The notes under the pieces were generated by a model that was given only the letters and a program-made list of their open reading frames with translations, searched no databases and was not told the DNA's origin. Below, piece by piece: positions 46,520 to 57,930 of a stretch of 64,000 nucleotides of DNA (within the stretch, counting starts at the first letter, position 1; every line of letters begins with the position of its first letter). The translations under genes were made by a program, and so were the position numbers. Source of the DNA: Pseudomonadaceae bacterium SI-3 (lineage in GTDB: Bacteria > Pseudomonadota > Gammaproteobacteria > Pseudomonadales > Pseudomonadaceae); contig CP026511.1 of assembly GCA_004010935.1 (NCBI GenBank), forward strand, positions 1,550,001 through 1,614,000. The letters run 5' to 3'.

Positions 46520-48865
46520 ATGATGGATTTGCTGCAACACCTGATCCCCGATTTCGCCCATATGTTCAGTGCCAACCCTAACGGCATCAGCGCCTGGTTC
46601 TGGCTGGTCACCGCACTGATCTTCGGGTTTTCGCTGTTCTTCTTGATGCTGCATTTCCGGCATTTCAAAGCGCGCATGCGTGCACTGCGCTCGCTGCTGG
46701 ACGGGCAGAGCAAGGACACCCTGGCTGCCAGCCGAAGAGAAACGCTGCACAAGGCACAGGAACTGAAGGCATCCAATGTCGGCATGCTCTGGCGCGAGTT
46801 CGATGAAAGTCTCGTGCAGTCGTCCGACCAGCAAAAGCTGTTCAACACTCTGGATGCCGAGCATTTCTTCAATGCGCGCACGCTGGCCAGTGGTCTGACG
46901 GCCAGCCGCCTGCTGGCCGCAGCACCCAGTTTCCTGGTGGCGGTCGGTGTGTTGGGTACCTTCGTTGGTTTGACCGTCGGGCTTGAGGGGCTGGTGGGCA
47001 CGTCCGACGAGATCGAGGCGCTAAAGGGCGGCATCAACAAGCTGATCTCCGGCGCTGCTGTGGCGTTCATGACATCTGTCTGGGGCGTTGCCTTCAGCCT
47101 GCTGCTGAACATCATCGAGAAGATGTTCGAGCGTAGTGCGCTGAATGATATTCAGCGGCTGCAGCACGATATCGACTTTCTCTATCCGCGAATTCCTGCC
47201 GAGCAGTCGCTGGTGCATATCGCGGAATACGGCAAAGAAAGCAAGGAAGCGCTGCAGGAGTTGCACGAGCGAATTGGCGATCGGCTGCAGGAAACCCTCA
47301 ACGGCATGAATGAGGCTATGCAGACAGCGCTGACCGATGCGTTGAACAACATCATGGCTCCTGCAATACAGACTTTGGTCAGCACCACCAGTCAGCAATC
47401 GACGCAGGTGCTGGAGACCCTGGTTGGAAGCTTCATGGAGGGCATGACGTCGGTCGGCCGCGAGCAGGGCAACCAGATGCAGCAGGCGGCTGCTGACGTA
47501 AACGCCGCCGTGAGTGGCATGAGCGAACGTTTGGGCCAAGTGTTCACGAGCCTGAGCGAGCAACAGAGCCGGCAGATGGAGGTGGCGCAGCAGCAGAGCG
47601 GTCAGTTTGAGACCCAATTACAACGCATCACAAGCTCTGCAGATCAGCGACAGGAACAGATGGAGCAGCGTTTCAGCGAGCTGATGGCTGGCCTATCCAG
47701 CCAGTTGCAGGGGCAGTTGGGTTCGGCGCAGCGCCGAGATGAAGAACGTCAAGCCATGTTCGAGCGCTTGCTGAGTGAGTCCAGCGCGAATCAAACGGTG
47801 CTTCTGGAGAAGTTCTCCAGCTCCACACAGGACCAGATGCGGGTGATGGCAGAGGCAGGTAACGAGCGTCATAACAATCTCGAGAAAGTTTTCTCTCGTC
47901 TGATGATGAACCTGAACACACAGCTCGATACGCAGATGGGTGCCTCAGAGCAGCGTGAGCAGGCCAGGGCACAGCGCCATGAGCAGCAGCAAGCGGCAGC
48001 CCTGGCGCAACAGCAGCAGCTCATTGGCAGCTTCGGCCAGACCAGCCAGCAGCAGATTGGCGCGATAGCCGAAGCCGCTGCGATGCAACAGCGCAATCTC
48101 GAAGAAACGGTTAGCAAGTTGCTCGGCAGTTTCAATGAGCAAGTAAGCGGACACGGTATGCAGGCGGAGCAGCGTGAGCAGAGCCGCCAGCAGCGCTTCA
48201 ATGAACAGTTGGAAAACATGGCTGCGCAGCAACAGGAGCTGCTGGCGGGCATCGCATCCGCTGTGCAGGTTACTCAACAGCAAAGTCGCCAGATGGCTGA
48301 GCAACATCAGCAGTTGATGATGCGCTTGCAGCAGGCAACCGAAGCTTCCGCAATCAGCAGCAAGCATATGGACAGCAGCGCTAATCAGTTGGGCCTGCTT
48401 TCTACCAATTTGCGCCAGGCCTCTGATGTGTTGGGACAGCGTCTCGAAGCGGTTACCCAAAGCGTGGAAGCCGCGGGCACCCAGAACGCCGCACTGGCTG
48501 CGCAACTACAGGGCCAGGCAAATTCGCTGTCGCAGTTGCAGGCGGCGCTGCTAGAGGGCGCTCAACGGTTCGAGCAAGCCGCGAGCGAAGCACGCAACGG
48601 CTTCGGTGACATGAAACAGACTCAGCAGGAATTCCTGTCTGGAGTAAGGCATGAGTTCACCACGCTGGGCGAGACTCTGCGCGCCCAGGTAGAGACCATC
48701 GAGAAGCAGGCCGAAGAGTGGCTGCGTAGCTACGCCAGCGAGGTGCGCACGCAGACTGACGATCGCATGAATAAGTGGAACGAAGTATCGCTTGCCTATG
48801 CCGACCAGATGCACCGCAACGTTCAGGCGGTTAGCGGCATTCTGGATGAGCTGGAGGCACGCTGA
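46520..48865 (+). CDS. zorA: Zorya anti-phage motor protein ZorA
   Basis: A 781-residue MotA-family stator of the Zorya defence system. Three membrane segments are seen: residues about 24-43, then LLAAAPSFLVAVGVLGTFVGLTVGLEGL near 130-157 and LISGAAVAFMTSVWGVAFSLLLNII near 172-197. The remaining 580 residues are a long Gln- and Ala-rich coiled-coil tail (AEQREQARAQRHEQQQ and similar), the cytoplasmic tail that transmits the signal in Zorya. ATG 46520 is followed by ATG 46523; the ribosome-binding site is weak. It overlaps zorB by one base (TGATG). Confidence 0.93.
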   Translation: MMDLLQHLIPDFAHMFSANPNGISAWFWLVTALIFGFSLFFLMLHFRHFKARMRALRSLLDGQSKDTLAASRRETLHKAQELKASNVGMLWREFDESLVQSSDQQKLFNTLDAEHFFNARTLASGLTASRLLAAAPSFLVAVGVLGTFVGLTVGLEGLVGTSDEIEALKGGINKLISGAAVAFMTSVWGVAFSLLLNIIEKMFERSALNDIQRLQHDIDFLYPRIPAEQSLVHIAEYGKESKEALQELHERIGDRLQETLNGMNEAMQTALTDALNNIMAPAIQTLVSTTSQQSTQVLETLVGSFMEGMTSVGREQGNQMQQAAADVNAAVSGMSERLGQVFTSLSEQQSRQMEVAQQQSGQFETQLQRITSSADQRQEQMEQRFSELMAGLSSQLQGQLGSAQRRDEERQAMFERLLSESSANQTVLLEKFSSSTQDQMRVMAEAGNERHNNLEKVFSRLMMNLNTQLDTQMGASEQREQARAQRHEQQQAAALAQQQQLIGSFGQTSQQQIGAIAEAAAMQQRNLEETVSKLLGSFNEQVSGHGMQAEQREQSRQQRFNEQLENMAAQQQELLAGIASAVQVTQQQSRQMAEQHQQLMMRLQQATEASAISSKHMDSSANQLGLLSTNLRQASDVLGQRLEAVTQSVEAAGTQNAALAAQLQGQANSLSQLQAALLEGAQRFEQAASEARNGFGDMKQTQQEFLSGVRHEFTTLGETLRAQVETIEKQAEEWLRSYASEVRTQTDDRMNKWNEVSLAYADQMHRNVQAVSGILDELEAR

Positions 48866-49625
48866 TGCGCTTTCGCAAGTCGCTTGGCGCCCCCGTTGAT
48901 GAGGAGAACCCGTACTGGATGTCCTTCTCGGACATCATGTCGGCGTTGCTGGTCATCTTCATCCTGGCATCGGTCATCCTGATGTTGCAGCTGATGGAAA
49001 TTCAGCAGGAGCTGAAGGAGCGGCAAGTTCAGTTTGAGCAGGAGATCGTCGAGCTGAAGAAAGCTGAGGAAGTGCGCCGCACCATCCTCGATGAGGCTGT
49101 TGAGGCTTTACGCAAGCGCGGCATCAAGGTTGAAGTAAGCGAAAATCATACGGTGCTGAGCATTCCCAACGATCTTCTTGGCTTCGATACCGGTGCCTAT
49201 GACATCCATCCGGCCTATCAGGCGCGTGCGCTTGAGATCGGCAAGGTCATCAATGAAGTGATTTCACGTGACGATCGAGTGGATTTCCTGGATACGATTT
49301 TTATCGAGGGGCACACGGACAATCGCCCGCTGCAGGGTTTTATGGGCAAGGGCAACTGGGGGCTTTCGACTTTCCGTGCGATCTCACTCTGGCAGTTCTG
49401 GGGTGAGGCGTTGCCAAGCGAGGAGCAACTTTCGCGCCTGGATAACAAGGACGGCAACCCGCTCTTTTCAGTGAGCGGATATGGCGAAACGCGCCCTGTT
49501 CTGGTTCAACAGGTTACCGAGGACGACTTCAAACGCAATCGTCGCATCGACATCCGTTTCACCATCCGCCGACCGGATAGTGCGCAGTACGAACAAGTTA
49601 AGGAGCGGCTGGAGGTGGCCAAGCC

Positions 49626-49629
<4 letters not shown>
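48865..49629 (+). CDS. zorB: Zorya anti-phage motor protein ZorB
   Basis: A 254-residue MotB/OmpA-type protein. Its single membrane helix carries the proton-relay Asp23 in WMSFSDIMSALLVIFIL, and a periplasmic coiled coil leads to a peptidoglycan-binding OmpA-like domain with EGHTDNRPL (Glu148-Leu156) and KRNRRIDIRF. Type I ZorB proteins are of this size. It starts inside the zorA stop and overlaps zorC by 4 bases (ATGA). Confidence 0.93.
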
Positions 49630-51925
<2,296 letters not shown>

Positions 51926-51926
<1 letters not shown>

Positions 51927-54900
51927 TGCGCCTTATAGATATGCTGAAGTCGCTGATTGGCGAGCGTGATGTGGCGGTCGGTAGTCAGGAGGGGTTTGCG
52001 TCGAGTGCAGACTCCAATGGGGTCAATTTTTATCTCCCCGTCCAGACGTTCAAGGCGTTGCAAGGTGGCAAAGGCAACGCATTGCAGAAAATTCAGCTGA
52101 TTGTTCTGAACATGCTCGCAGAGCAAGGCATCGCAGAGCATACGGCCAACGGCTTCCATGTCGGCGCTGAAGATGTTGCCGGTATGGACATTGAGCAGGC
52201 CGATATCCTGCGGCTACCTCGGCGATTCACGGGTCGCTTTCAGGCCACTATCAGCGGCCGAACAGGCAACAGCAGCTTCCGCGTTGGGATAGCTGTGGAA
52301 GTGGCTGAAGGTGTCACACCTTTCTCGCGCAAAGGACCATATTTATACCTGACGAGTACCGAAAGCTATTGGCTTACGCCAGCTGAGCTGATGGGGCTGA
52401 TGGCTTGGGAAAAGCATGAGTCGCTCGAACCAGCACAACGAGGCGAGGCGGCTAACCTTCGTTTGATGGCCGAGCTACAGACAGCTGCCCGAAGCGGTAT
52501 GCGCATCGATCTAAGCCATTTCGATCGACTCGATGTGGTTGTTCCGGAAAACGTTGGCGTAATCGCTACCCGACTGCCTGACGGCAGCCTAATGCTGTGC
52601 CCGAGTCTGGGTGATGGATCGACGCCCGATCAGCTGGAGAAGCGCTGGTCGCAGCTCGACATGAGCGCTGACGGTGGCGTGCTGCGGATCGACAATCGCG
52701 TGGTGTTGCTCGATCAGGTGAAGATGGATGGCGTTCGCAATGTGCTGGCCAACAAACGAATCCCGCCGGATAAGGTTGCCGAGTTCATTGCCTCGCCTAC
52801 GGCCTTTCTGGATGCTGCACTGATAAATCTCGAGGTCGGTTTCTCGGTCCGCGTCGCTGGTATTGGCAAGCTACAGCACATGGACTTTGGCGCGTTGGAT
52901 GCGGCCAAGAATGACTGGTTTGCCCTGGATAAGCGCCCCGCACCAGCTGAAATCATCCCGAAGGTGGTTCAGACGCCGGAAGAACTACAGCGCTTCGAGG
53001 AAGTGTTACAGGCCGCGTTGGAACAGGGTGCAACGAGTCTGAGTTTTGCCGGTGAGGTCATCGACATCTCGGACGTGCCACTTGTTGCGCGTCAACTGGA
53101 ACGGGTGAAGGGGGCGTTCGACAAGCCCGAGCGGACGGACCAATCCGGCGCACTTGAAGACGACTTTGACGAGATCAATGAAAAGGTTGCCGTCATTCTT
53201 AAAGATGCCGGCGAGATCAATTCAACGCTGCTGGCAAAAGCCAGTAATGCTCGCTTGCTGGACTCGCCAAACTGGTCCGCTTATGCGCGGCAGCCATTCC
53301 CGCATCAGGTCGAAGGTGTTGAGTGGATGCTCAGGCTGATGAGTGCCGCGTTATCCGACGATCATGATGACCTCTATCGCTTACAGGGCAGCCTTCTTGC
53401 CGATGACATGGGTTTGGGCAAGACATATATGTCGCTGGTCGCAATCGGCGAATACCTGGCGGCCCAGCGCCGTAGCGAGGAGCCGCAGAAACCAGTCTTG
53501 GTAGTCGCACCGCTTAGTCTGTTGGAAAACTGGGAAGACGAAGTAGGGAAGACTTTCCACGGCATTCCGTTCCGTGATCTGGTGGTGCTGCAATCTGGAA
53601 GAGATTTGAACAGTTACCGCGTCAAAGGCGCCGAGCGGGAGTCGGTTCAGCTTGCTGCCCTGGCTGATGATGACGGCATGATGGATGCCCAGAGCATTCG
53701 TTATGCGTTGACCATTGGGCCAGAGGCGGGTGCTCAACGCCTGGATATGGATCGTCGTTTGGTTTTAACAACGTACCAGACGCTGCGTGACTACCAGTTT
53801 TCGTTATGCAGGATCGACTGGGGCATGGTCATTTTCGACGAAGCGCAGAACATCAAGAACCCTAACGCACTGCAAACCCGTGCGGCAAAGGGGTTGAAGG
53901 CCGACTTCAAGCTGCTGGCCACTGGCACGCCTGTGGAGAACAGCCTCGGTGACTTTTGGTGCTTGATGGATACGGCCCAGCCGGGATTGTTTGGCAGTTG
54001 GGAGAACTACCGAGACACTTGGATCAAGCCGATTCTCTCGGCCGGCGAGAAGGAGCGCGACGAGGTCCGTGTTCGTCTGGGTGAGCAACTGCGCAAGGCG
54101 GTCGGGCCGTTCATGCTACGCCGCGTCAAGGAGGATCAGCTCAAAGGCCTGCCCAGCAAAACCATCCGCAGTGGCGTAGAGCAGGTGGATCGAGGCATAC
54201 AGCGTTACGCGCCTGAGCTGGGCGTATCCATGCGCGGAATTCAACTGCAGGTGTACGACGATGTGCTAGACGGATACCGTGCTCGACGCGCCAGCGCAGA
54301 GGACATGCGTGGTTCGGCTCTTGCGGCGCTTACGCAGTTGCGCTCCGTCTCGCTGCATCCTCGTCTGGACGACGAGTCATCGCTGTATAGCCGTGATGGC
54401 CGTCATGCGCGCCAGTTGATGTCCGAGTCCGGCAAGTTAGCCGTCATGCTTCAACTGCTGGATGAAATTCGGGATAAGGGCGAAAAGGTCATTCTGTTCA
54501 TGATGACTAAGCGCCTGCAGAGGGTCTTGAAGCTGTGGCTGGACCAGATCTACGGACTGGACATTGCGGTTATCAACGGCGATACGAAGGCTGTAGCTAC
54601 CAAAGCGGAAGATATGACTCGCAAGAAGCTCATTGCTGAATTTGAAGCGAAGTCGGGCTTCAACCTGCTGATCATGTCTCCCGTCGCAGCGGGTGTGGGA
54701 TTAACAGTTGTTGGCGCTAACCACGTAGTTCACCTGGAACGGCACTGGAACCCCGCGAAAGAAGCGCAGGCCTCCGACCGCGTGTATCGAATTGGGCAGC
54801 AGAAGGAGGTCTTCATCCATCTGCCTGCCGTAACGCATCCACAGTTCGATTCATTCGATGTTCATCTGGATCGCCTGCTGCGCGGCAAGTTAATGCTCAA

Positions 54901-54964
54901 GGATGCTGTGGTGACACCAGAAGCGGTTAGTGAGAGCGAGATGATTTACTCGATGGGGCTGTAG
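51926..54964 (+). CDS. zorD: Zorya ZorD, SNF2-type helicase/nuclease
   Basis: A 1,012-residue protein. The start is the ATG whose A is the last base of the zorC stop (TAATG). The N-terminal 460 residues are ZorD-specific; then comes a SNF2-type helicase with Walker A DDMGLGKT (Asp493-Thr500), Walker B DEAQ (Asp638), LATGTPVENSLGDFW, and the C-terminal half with INGDT, SPVAAGVGLTV and the RHWNPAKEAQASDRVYRIGQ motif. In the published system ZorD is recruited on infection and degrades DNA. It is the last gene of the block; no obvious terminator was found. Confidence 0.93.
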
Positions 54965-55360
54965 CCACGTGATCGGCACGCCCTACCGGAAGCTGCACGA
55001 AGGATAGCCAGTACGCCACCTGTTACCTGTGGCAGCGGCTATTCCAAGCTGATGCCTGCCCGGCGCTGATCTGGGGCGATGCGCCGTAATGGAGACAGTC
55101 TGCCCGGTATTCACCTCGTTAATGCCCTCGCGCACGCCGCGCGTATTGCTCTCAGAACTCGGCGCAACATGAAGGAAACGGGTAGGGGTTCGGTAACTCA
55201 TGACGTTGAGTCGTGGGCAATGTACGCAGGCATGCTACTGGCGAGGCGAGTTCATTTTTAACATTACGCACCTGCGGCTCTGGTTTGTACGTGCCCCTGC
55301 TTGTGTCACTGCTACGGCGCCTAGCCAGTATAAAGTAGGAGGCTTGGCTCGTCGGTCGGA
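54965..55360. other. Region downstream of zorD with no recognisable gene
   Basis: 396 bases. Short open frames occur on both strands; none matches a family that I know. It may be decayed sequence linked to the SOS-gene remnants that follow. Confidence 0.45.
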
Positions 55361-55739
55361 TCAGATCCGCGGATCACTGACCGGTGCAATGAGCTGAGCC
55401 CCCTCATTGCGCACGTTTCCGACATCTCATCCTACCGCAAACCACTCGAACTCTTCGACCCCAACCCCATGCTAAAGCACAAGCCCTTCAGCCTCGTCAG
55501 ACGCCAGCCCTGGGCTCATCCAGTGAGCATCACACTCCGCCGTTAGAACTAACGGTCTTCGATCATGTATGTCGAGCATTCCGGCATCGCTGGGCGAGGT
55601 GATGATCACGAAACCATCGCCGTCTCGTGATTCAGCATGCCGTCCCGCTGAAACTGACCGAGCGCCGCGAAGAACATCGGCTCACCGCTGCGCAGCCTGA
55701 TGAAGTAGGGCTGCATGATTTTCGGGTTCTGCTCGTGCC
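55361..55739 (-). pseudogene. SRAP/YedK (HMCES-type) protein remnant
   Basis: On the minus strand, pieces of an SOS-response-associated peptidase are readable in two or three frames: NPKIMQPYFIRLRSGEPMFFAALGQF, then DGFVIITSPSDAGMLDIHDRRPLVL in another frame, then EEFEWFAV and DVGNVRNEGAQLIAP. The catalytic N-terminal Cys2 part is missing, frameshifts split the rest and no intact protein can be made. SRAP proteins crosslink to abasic sites in single-stranded DNA. Confidence 0.8.
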
Positions 55740-56003
55740 ATCGCTGGCCTCGAGCACGTCTATCGAGAGGGCTTTTCATTCAGCAAGGCTGAGGTGCTGC
55801 TGATGGATTTCAGGCAGCGGGGCGAATACATCGACGATCTCTTTACCGAAACCCAGCCCGCCGCCTCAGAGCGGGTAATGGGCGTGCTGGCCGCGATCAA
55901 CGCCAGGTGGGGGCGTAACACCCTCAGGCCAGGCCGCGTGCCCACAGCGCCCGACTGGGGCATGCGGCGGGACATGATGAGTCAGTTTCACTACGCGGGT
56001 TAA
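55740..56003 (+). pseudogene. UmuC (DNA polymerase V) C-terminal fragment
   Basis: An open stretch encodes the end of UmuC: GLEHVYREGFSFSKAEVLLMDFRQ, then DDLFTETQPAASERVMGVLAAINARWGRNTLRPG and PTAPDWGMRRDMMSQ, the DUF4113 tail. The polymerase domain is absent. It abuts the SRAP remnant head to head at about 55740, which suggests deletion or rearrangement between two SOS genes. Confidence 0.85.
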
Positions 56004-56071
56004 TCAGCTGTGGCTGGTGCGGTGCAAGAAAAAGACATGCTATGTGGGTGGTAAATGTAGGAGTGGTTTAT

Positions 56072-56195
56072 AAACGATACCTGTGAGGGACAAAAAAGCC
56101 TCCCACAGGTATCAAAAACGCTACCTGTAGCATTCGCCAACTCCATCTATGGTTCATATTCGATACATGTGGCAATGCTAGAAGTATCGTTTTTA
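56072..56195. repeat. Iteron-like cluster of a 12-bp CGATACCTGTGG motif
   Basis: Five copies within 120 bases: AACGATACCTGTG (56073-56085), an inverted copy CACAGGTATC (56104-56113), AACGCTACCTGTAG (56117-56130), CGATACATGTGG (56161-56172) and an inverted partial copy GTATCGTTTTT near 56184. The first two form a stem around CAAAAAAG. It lies just beyond the 3' end of a Rep-like gene. Confidence 0.6.
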
Positions 56196-56208
56196 AACCG
56201 GTCAAATG

Positions 56209-56583
56209 TTAAGGCGACCTCTTTTCCCAATCATTGCTAGGTGCCCTGTTTCTCCAACAAGGCATCCACGTCAGCCGCCAAGTGCGCGATTTGGACTGCG
56301 TCCGACTGCAAAATAACGACTCGTCGATCATCTCGATGAACCCCGCTTTGACTAGTTCGTTAAACGAGCGCATTGCCAACGCCCTTGAACAAGGTATCTC
56401 TTGCTCTGCTTGCCTCACTCCAAAGGCGACTGGTCCATTCGGCGACCAATGTCGTTGAAGCAGTGTAATCAAGACCTTGGCTTGCGGAGTCAGGGCTAGG
56501 TAGGTCTTGGAGCTAAGAAGGCGGCGCTGGATGGCTACAACGCCGCCCTGCCTATCAAATGGCAGTAATTGCTTCTTCGCCAT
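56209..56583 (-). CDS. Winged-helix Rep-like protein of the island
   Basis: A 124-residue protein starting MAKKQLLPFDRQGGVVAIQRRLL. Residues 30-90 look like a winged helix (LTPQAKVLITLLQRHWSPNGPVAFGVRQAEQEIPCSRALAMRSFNELVKAGFIEMID), and SKSRTWRLTW closes the domain. Similar small proteins occur in integrative islands near AlpA and primase genes; a replication or transcription role is inferred. It lies 8 bases after the primase-like gene. Confidence 0.65.
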   Translation of the reverse strand: MAKKQLLPFDRQGGVVAIQRRLLSSKTYLALTPQAKVLITLLQRHWSPNGPVAFGVRQAEQEIPCSRALAMRSFNELVKAGFIEMIDESLFCSRTQSKSRTWRLTWMPCWRNRAPSNDWEKRSP

Positions 56584-56591
56584 AGCAGCAT

Positions 56592-56924
56592 CTACAGCTG
56601 ACTTGGGGGTGTGCGCCCAAGCAATTGGGTGGCGCTATCAGTCTGCTCTTTGCCAACCTCCCGCAGTGGGTAGCAGTGGTCGCTCAGGACCTCGGCTTCA
56701 GGAGGGTTCAGTTCGATTTTTTTCGGCCGGTGGCGTGGCTGAAAGTACGAAGACTCTTGGCTACTCGACGCGACGCCGTCCGGGCGTAGGGCGTACCACC
56801 CATTAGGGGTTCCGGGCTTGTCGTCTGGCACCCTCAAGTGATGAGTTGCGCCATCTGGTAACCAATCAAACGGCCCAAAGATTCCTTGCAGGGCATCACG
56901 GAACAGATTTATCGGATCGTTCAC
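56592..56924 (-). CDS. Short primase-like island protein, possibly truncated
   Basis: A 110-residue frame starting with GTG at 56924, with AAGGGGG upstream. NLFRDALQGIFGPFDWLPDGATHHLRVPDDKPGTPNGWYALRPDGVASSS resembles the N terminus of phage/P4-type primases, but the polymerase and helicase parts are missing. It may be a remnant or a stand-alone domain. It overlaps the upstream small gene by 4 bases (GTGA). Confidence 0.55.
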   Translation of the reverse strand: MNDPINLFRDALQGIFGPFDWLPDGATHHLRVPDDKPGTPNGWYALRPDGVASSSQESSYFQPRHRPKKIELNPPEAEVLSDHCYPLREVGKEQTDSATQLLGRTPPSQL

Positions 56925-57112
56925 GCGGCCCCCTTCAGCGGGGTGAACCGCTCGACACGGCTGTGTACGCACCATGTAAAACGCTTGGCCTGCGCTAGGC
57001 TGATGTCGTCCCCGGTCAACAAAGGCGCTAAGATCCGGGCGATCTCAGAAGTGGCGTCGATGCCCGACGGGCTATGTAGCACGCAGCTTTGGTAGCTTGC
57101 CGTCTTTCCCAT
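56921..57112 (-). CDS. Small island protein of unknown function
   Basis: A 63-residue protein (MGKTASYQSCVLHSPSGIDATSEIARIL...AKRFTWCVHSRVERFTPL), not recognised by name. It begins 1 base after the alpA stop and overlaps the next gene, so it is embedded in the alpA operon. A longer in-frame start at 57181 would run into alpA and is less likely. Confidence 0.6.
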   Translation of the reverse strand: MGKTASYQSCVLHSPSGIDATSEIARILAPLLTGDDISLAQAKRFTWCVHSRVERFTPLKGAA

Positions 57113-57113
57113 G

Positions 57114-57320
57114 TCAAAACGCCTCGCCCAGTTGCTCAGCGATCCATAACTCAACCTCGACAGAGTTCCAGCCCACAGCATGCGCTCCGGCGATCCGATG
57201 AGATTTCGGAAAACGGCCGTCCTTCATCAGGTCGTAAATTGTGGTGCGTCCAAGGCCAGTCCGGGCCTTAACGGTTGGCAGGCGCCAGATACAGCGTAAG
57301 TTTTGTACAGCTACGGTCAT
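57114..57320 (-). CDS. AlpA family DNA-binding regulator
   Basis: A 68-residue MerR/Xis-like helix-turn-helix protein: WRLPTVKARTGLGRTTIYDLMKDGRFPKSHRIAGAHAVGWNSVEVELWIAEQ. AlpA proteins activate integrase or act as excisionase in P4-type islands. It leads the minus-strand module alpA, small gene, primase-like and Rep-like. Confidence 0.93.
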   Translation of the reverse strand: MTVAVQNLRCIWRLPTVKARTGLGRTTIYDLMKDGRFPKSHRIAGAHAVGWNSVEVELWIAEQLGEAF

Positions 57321-57399
57321 CGTCGGATTCTCAAGGAGCGTCGCGTTGTGCGGCGGACGATGCGTAATCTATGTGGATGAAATGGAGCCCACTAAACCA

Positions 57400-57930
57400 C
57401 TAAATGGGGCCTTTTAGTGGTAGTGAATCTCCAAAGCTGTCCATGAGGAGCTGAAGTTCGAGATCGCTAAGCATCTCAATGTTGCTTTCATGCTTCGTTA
57501 GCGCGCGCTGTGCTTGGCGGTCTGAAGCTCCATCGTAAAGGGCGGCGGCGTCTTCACAGGCGGTTTCCCAAGCGATTCCTTTCCGTATGCGGATTAACGC
57601 AGCCGCTGCTAAGCAGCGATCACGATCAACTATGCTGTCATCTGCTGGGCGCCCCCGGTTTCGGCGCAATAGCAACTCTGCATCATCTTTTCCCGCACTA
57701 CGTTTCAGAGCTTGTTCGAAAACCACCGTTAGGTAGCGTTCGAGCACCCTCAGATCGTATGGCTGAGCTGCCGCCATTCGCTCAGAGAAGTACTCGATTA
57801 GGCATCGCTCTGCGTAACGCTCACCATCCAGAGCATTTAAAAGCCCCTCTTCGAGCTCATCAGAAGTCGTATCTGCCCACCTGGGCACTGATTGCTCCCG
57901 AGTTAAGCCAGCTCGAGTAGGCTTAGTCAT
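57400..57930 (-). CDS. Conserved island protein next to integrase, unknown
   Basis: A 176-residue mostly helical acidic protein (MTKPTRAGLTREQSVPRWADTTSDELEEGLLNALDGERY...). Its ATG lies inside the end of the integrase gene (8-base overlap), so it is translationally coupled to it. I do not recognise the family; a role in excision control is a guess from position. The C-terminal SNIEMLSDLELQLLMDSF segment looks amphipathic. Confidence 0.65.
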   Translation of the reverse strand: MTKPTRAGLTREQSVPRWADTTSDELEEGLLNALDGERYAERCLIEYFSERMAAAQPYDLRVLERYLTVVFEQALKRSAGKDDAELLLRRNRGRPADDSIVDRDRCLAAAALIRIRKGIAWETACEDAAALYDGASDRQAQRALTKHESNIEMLSDLELQLLMDSFGDSLPLKGPI

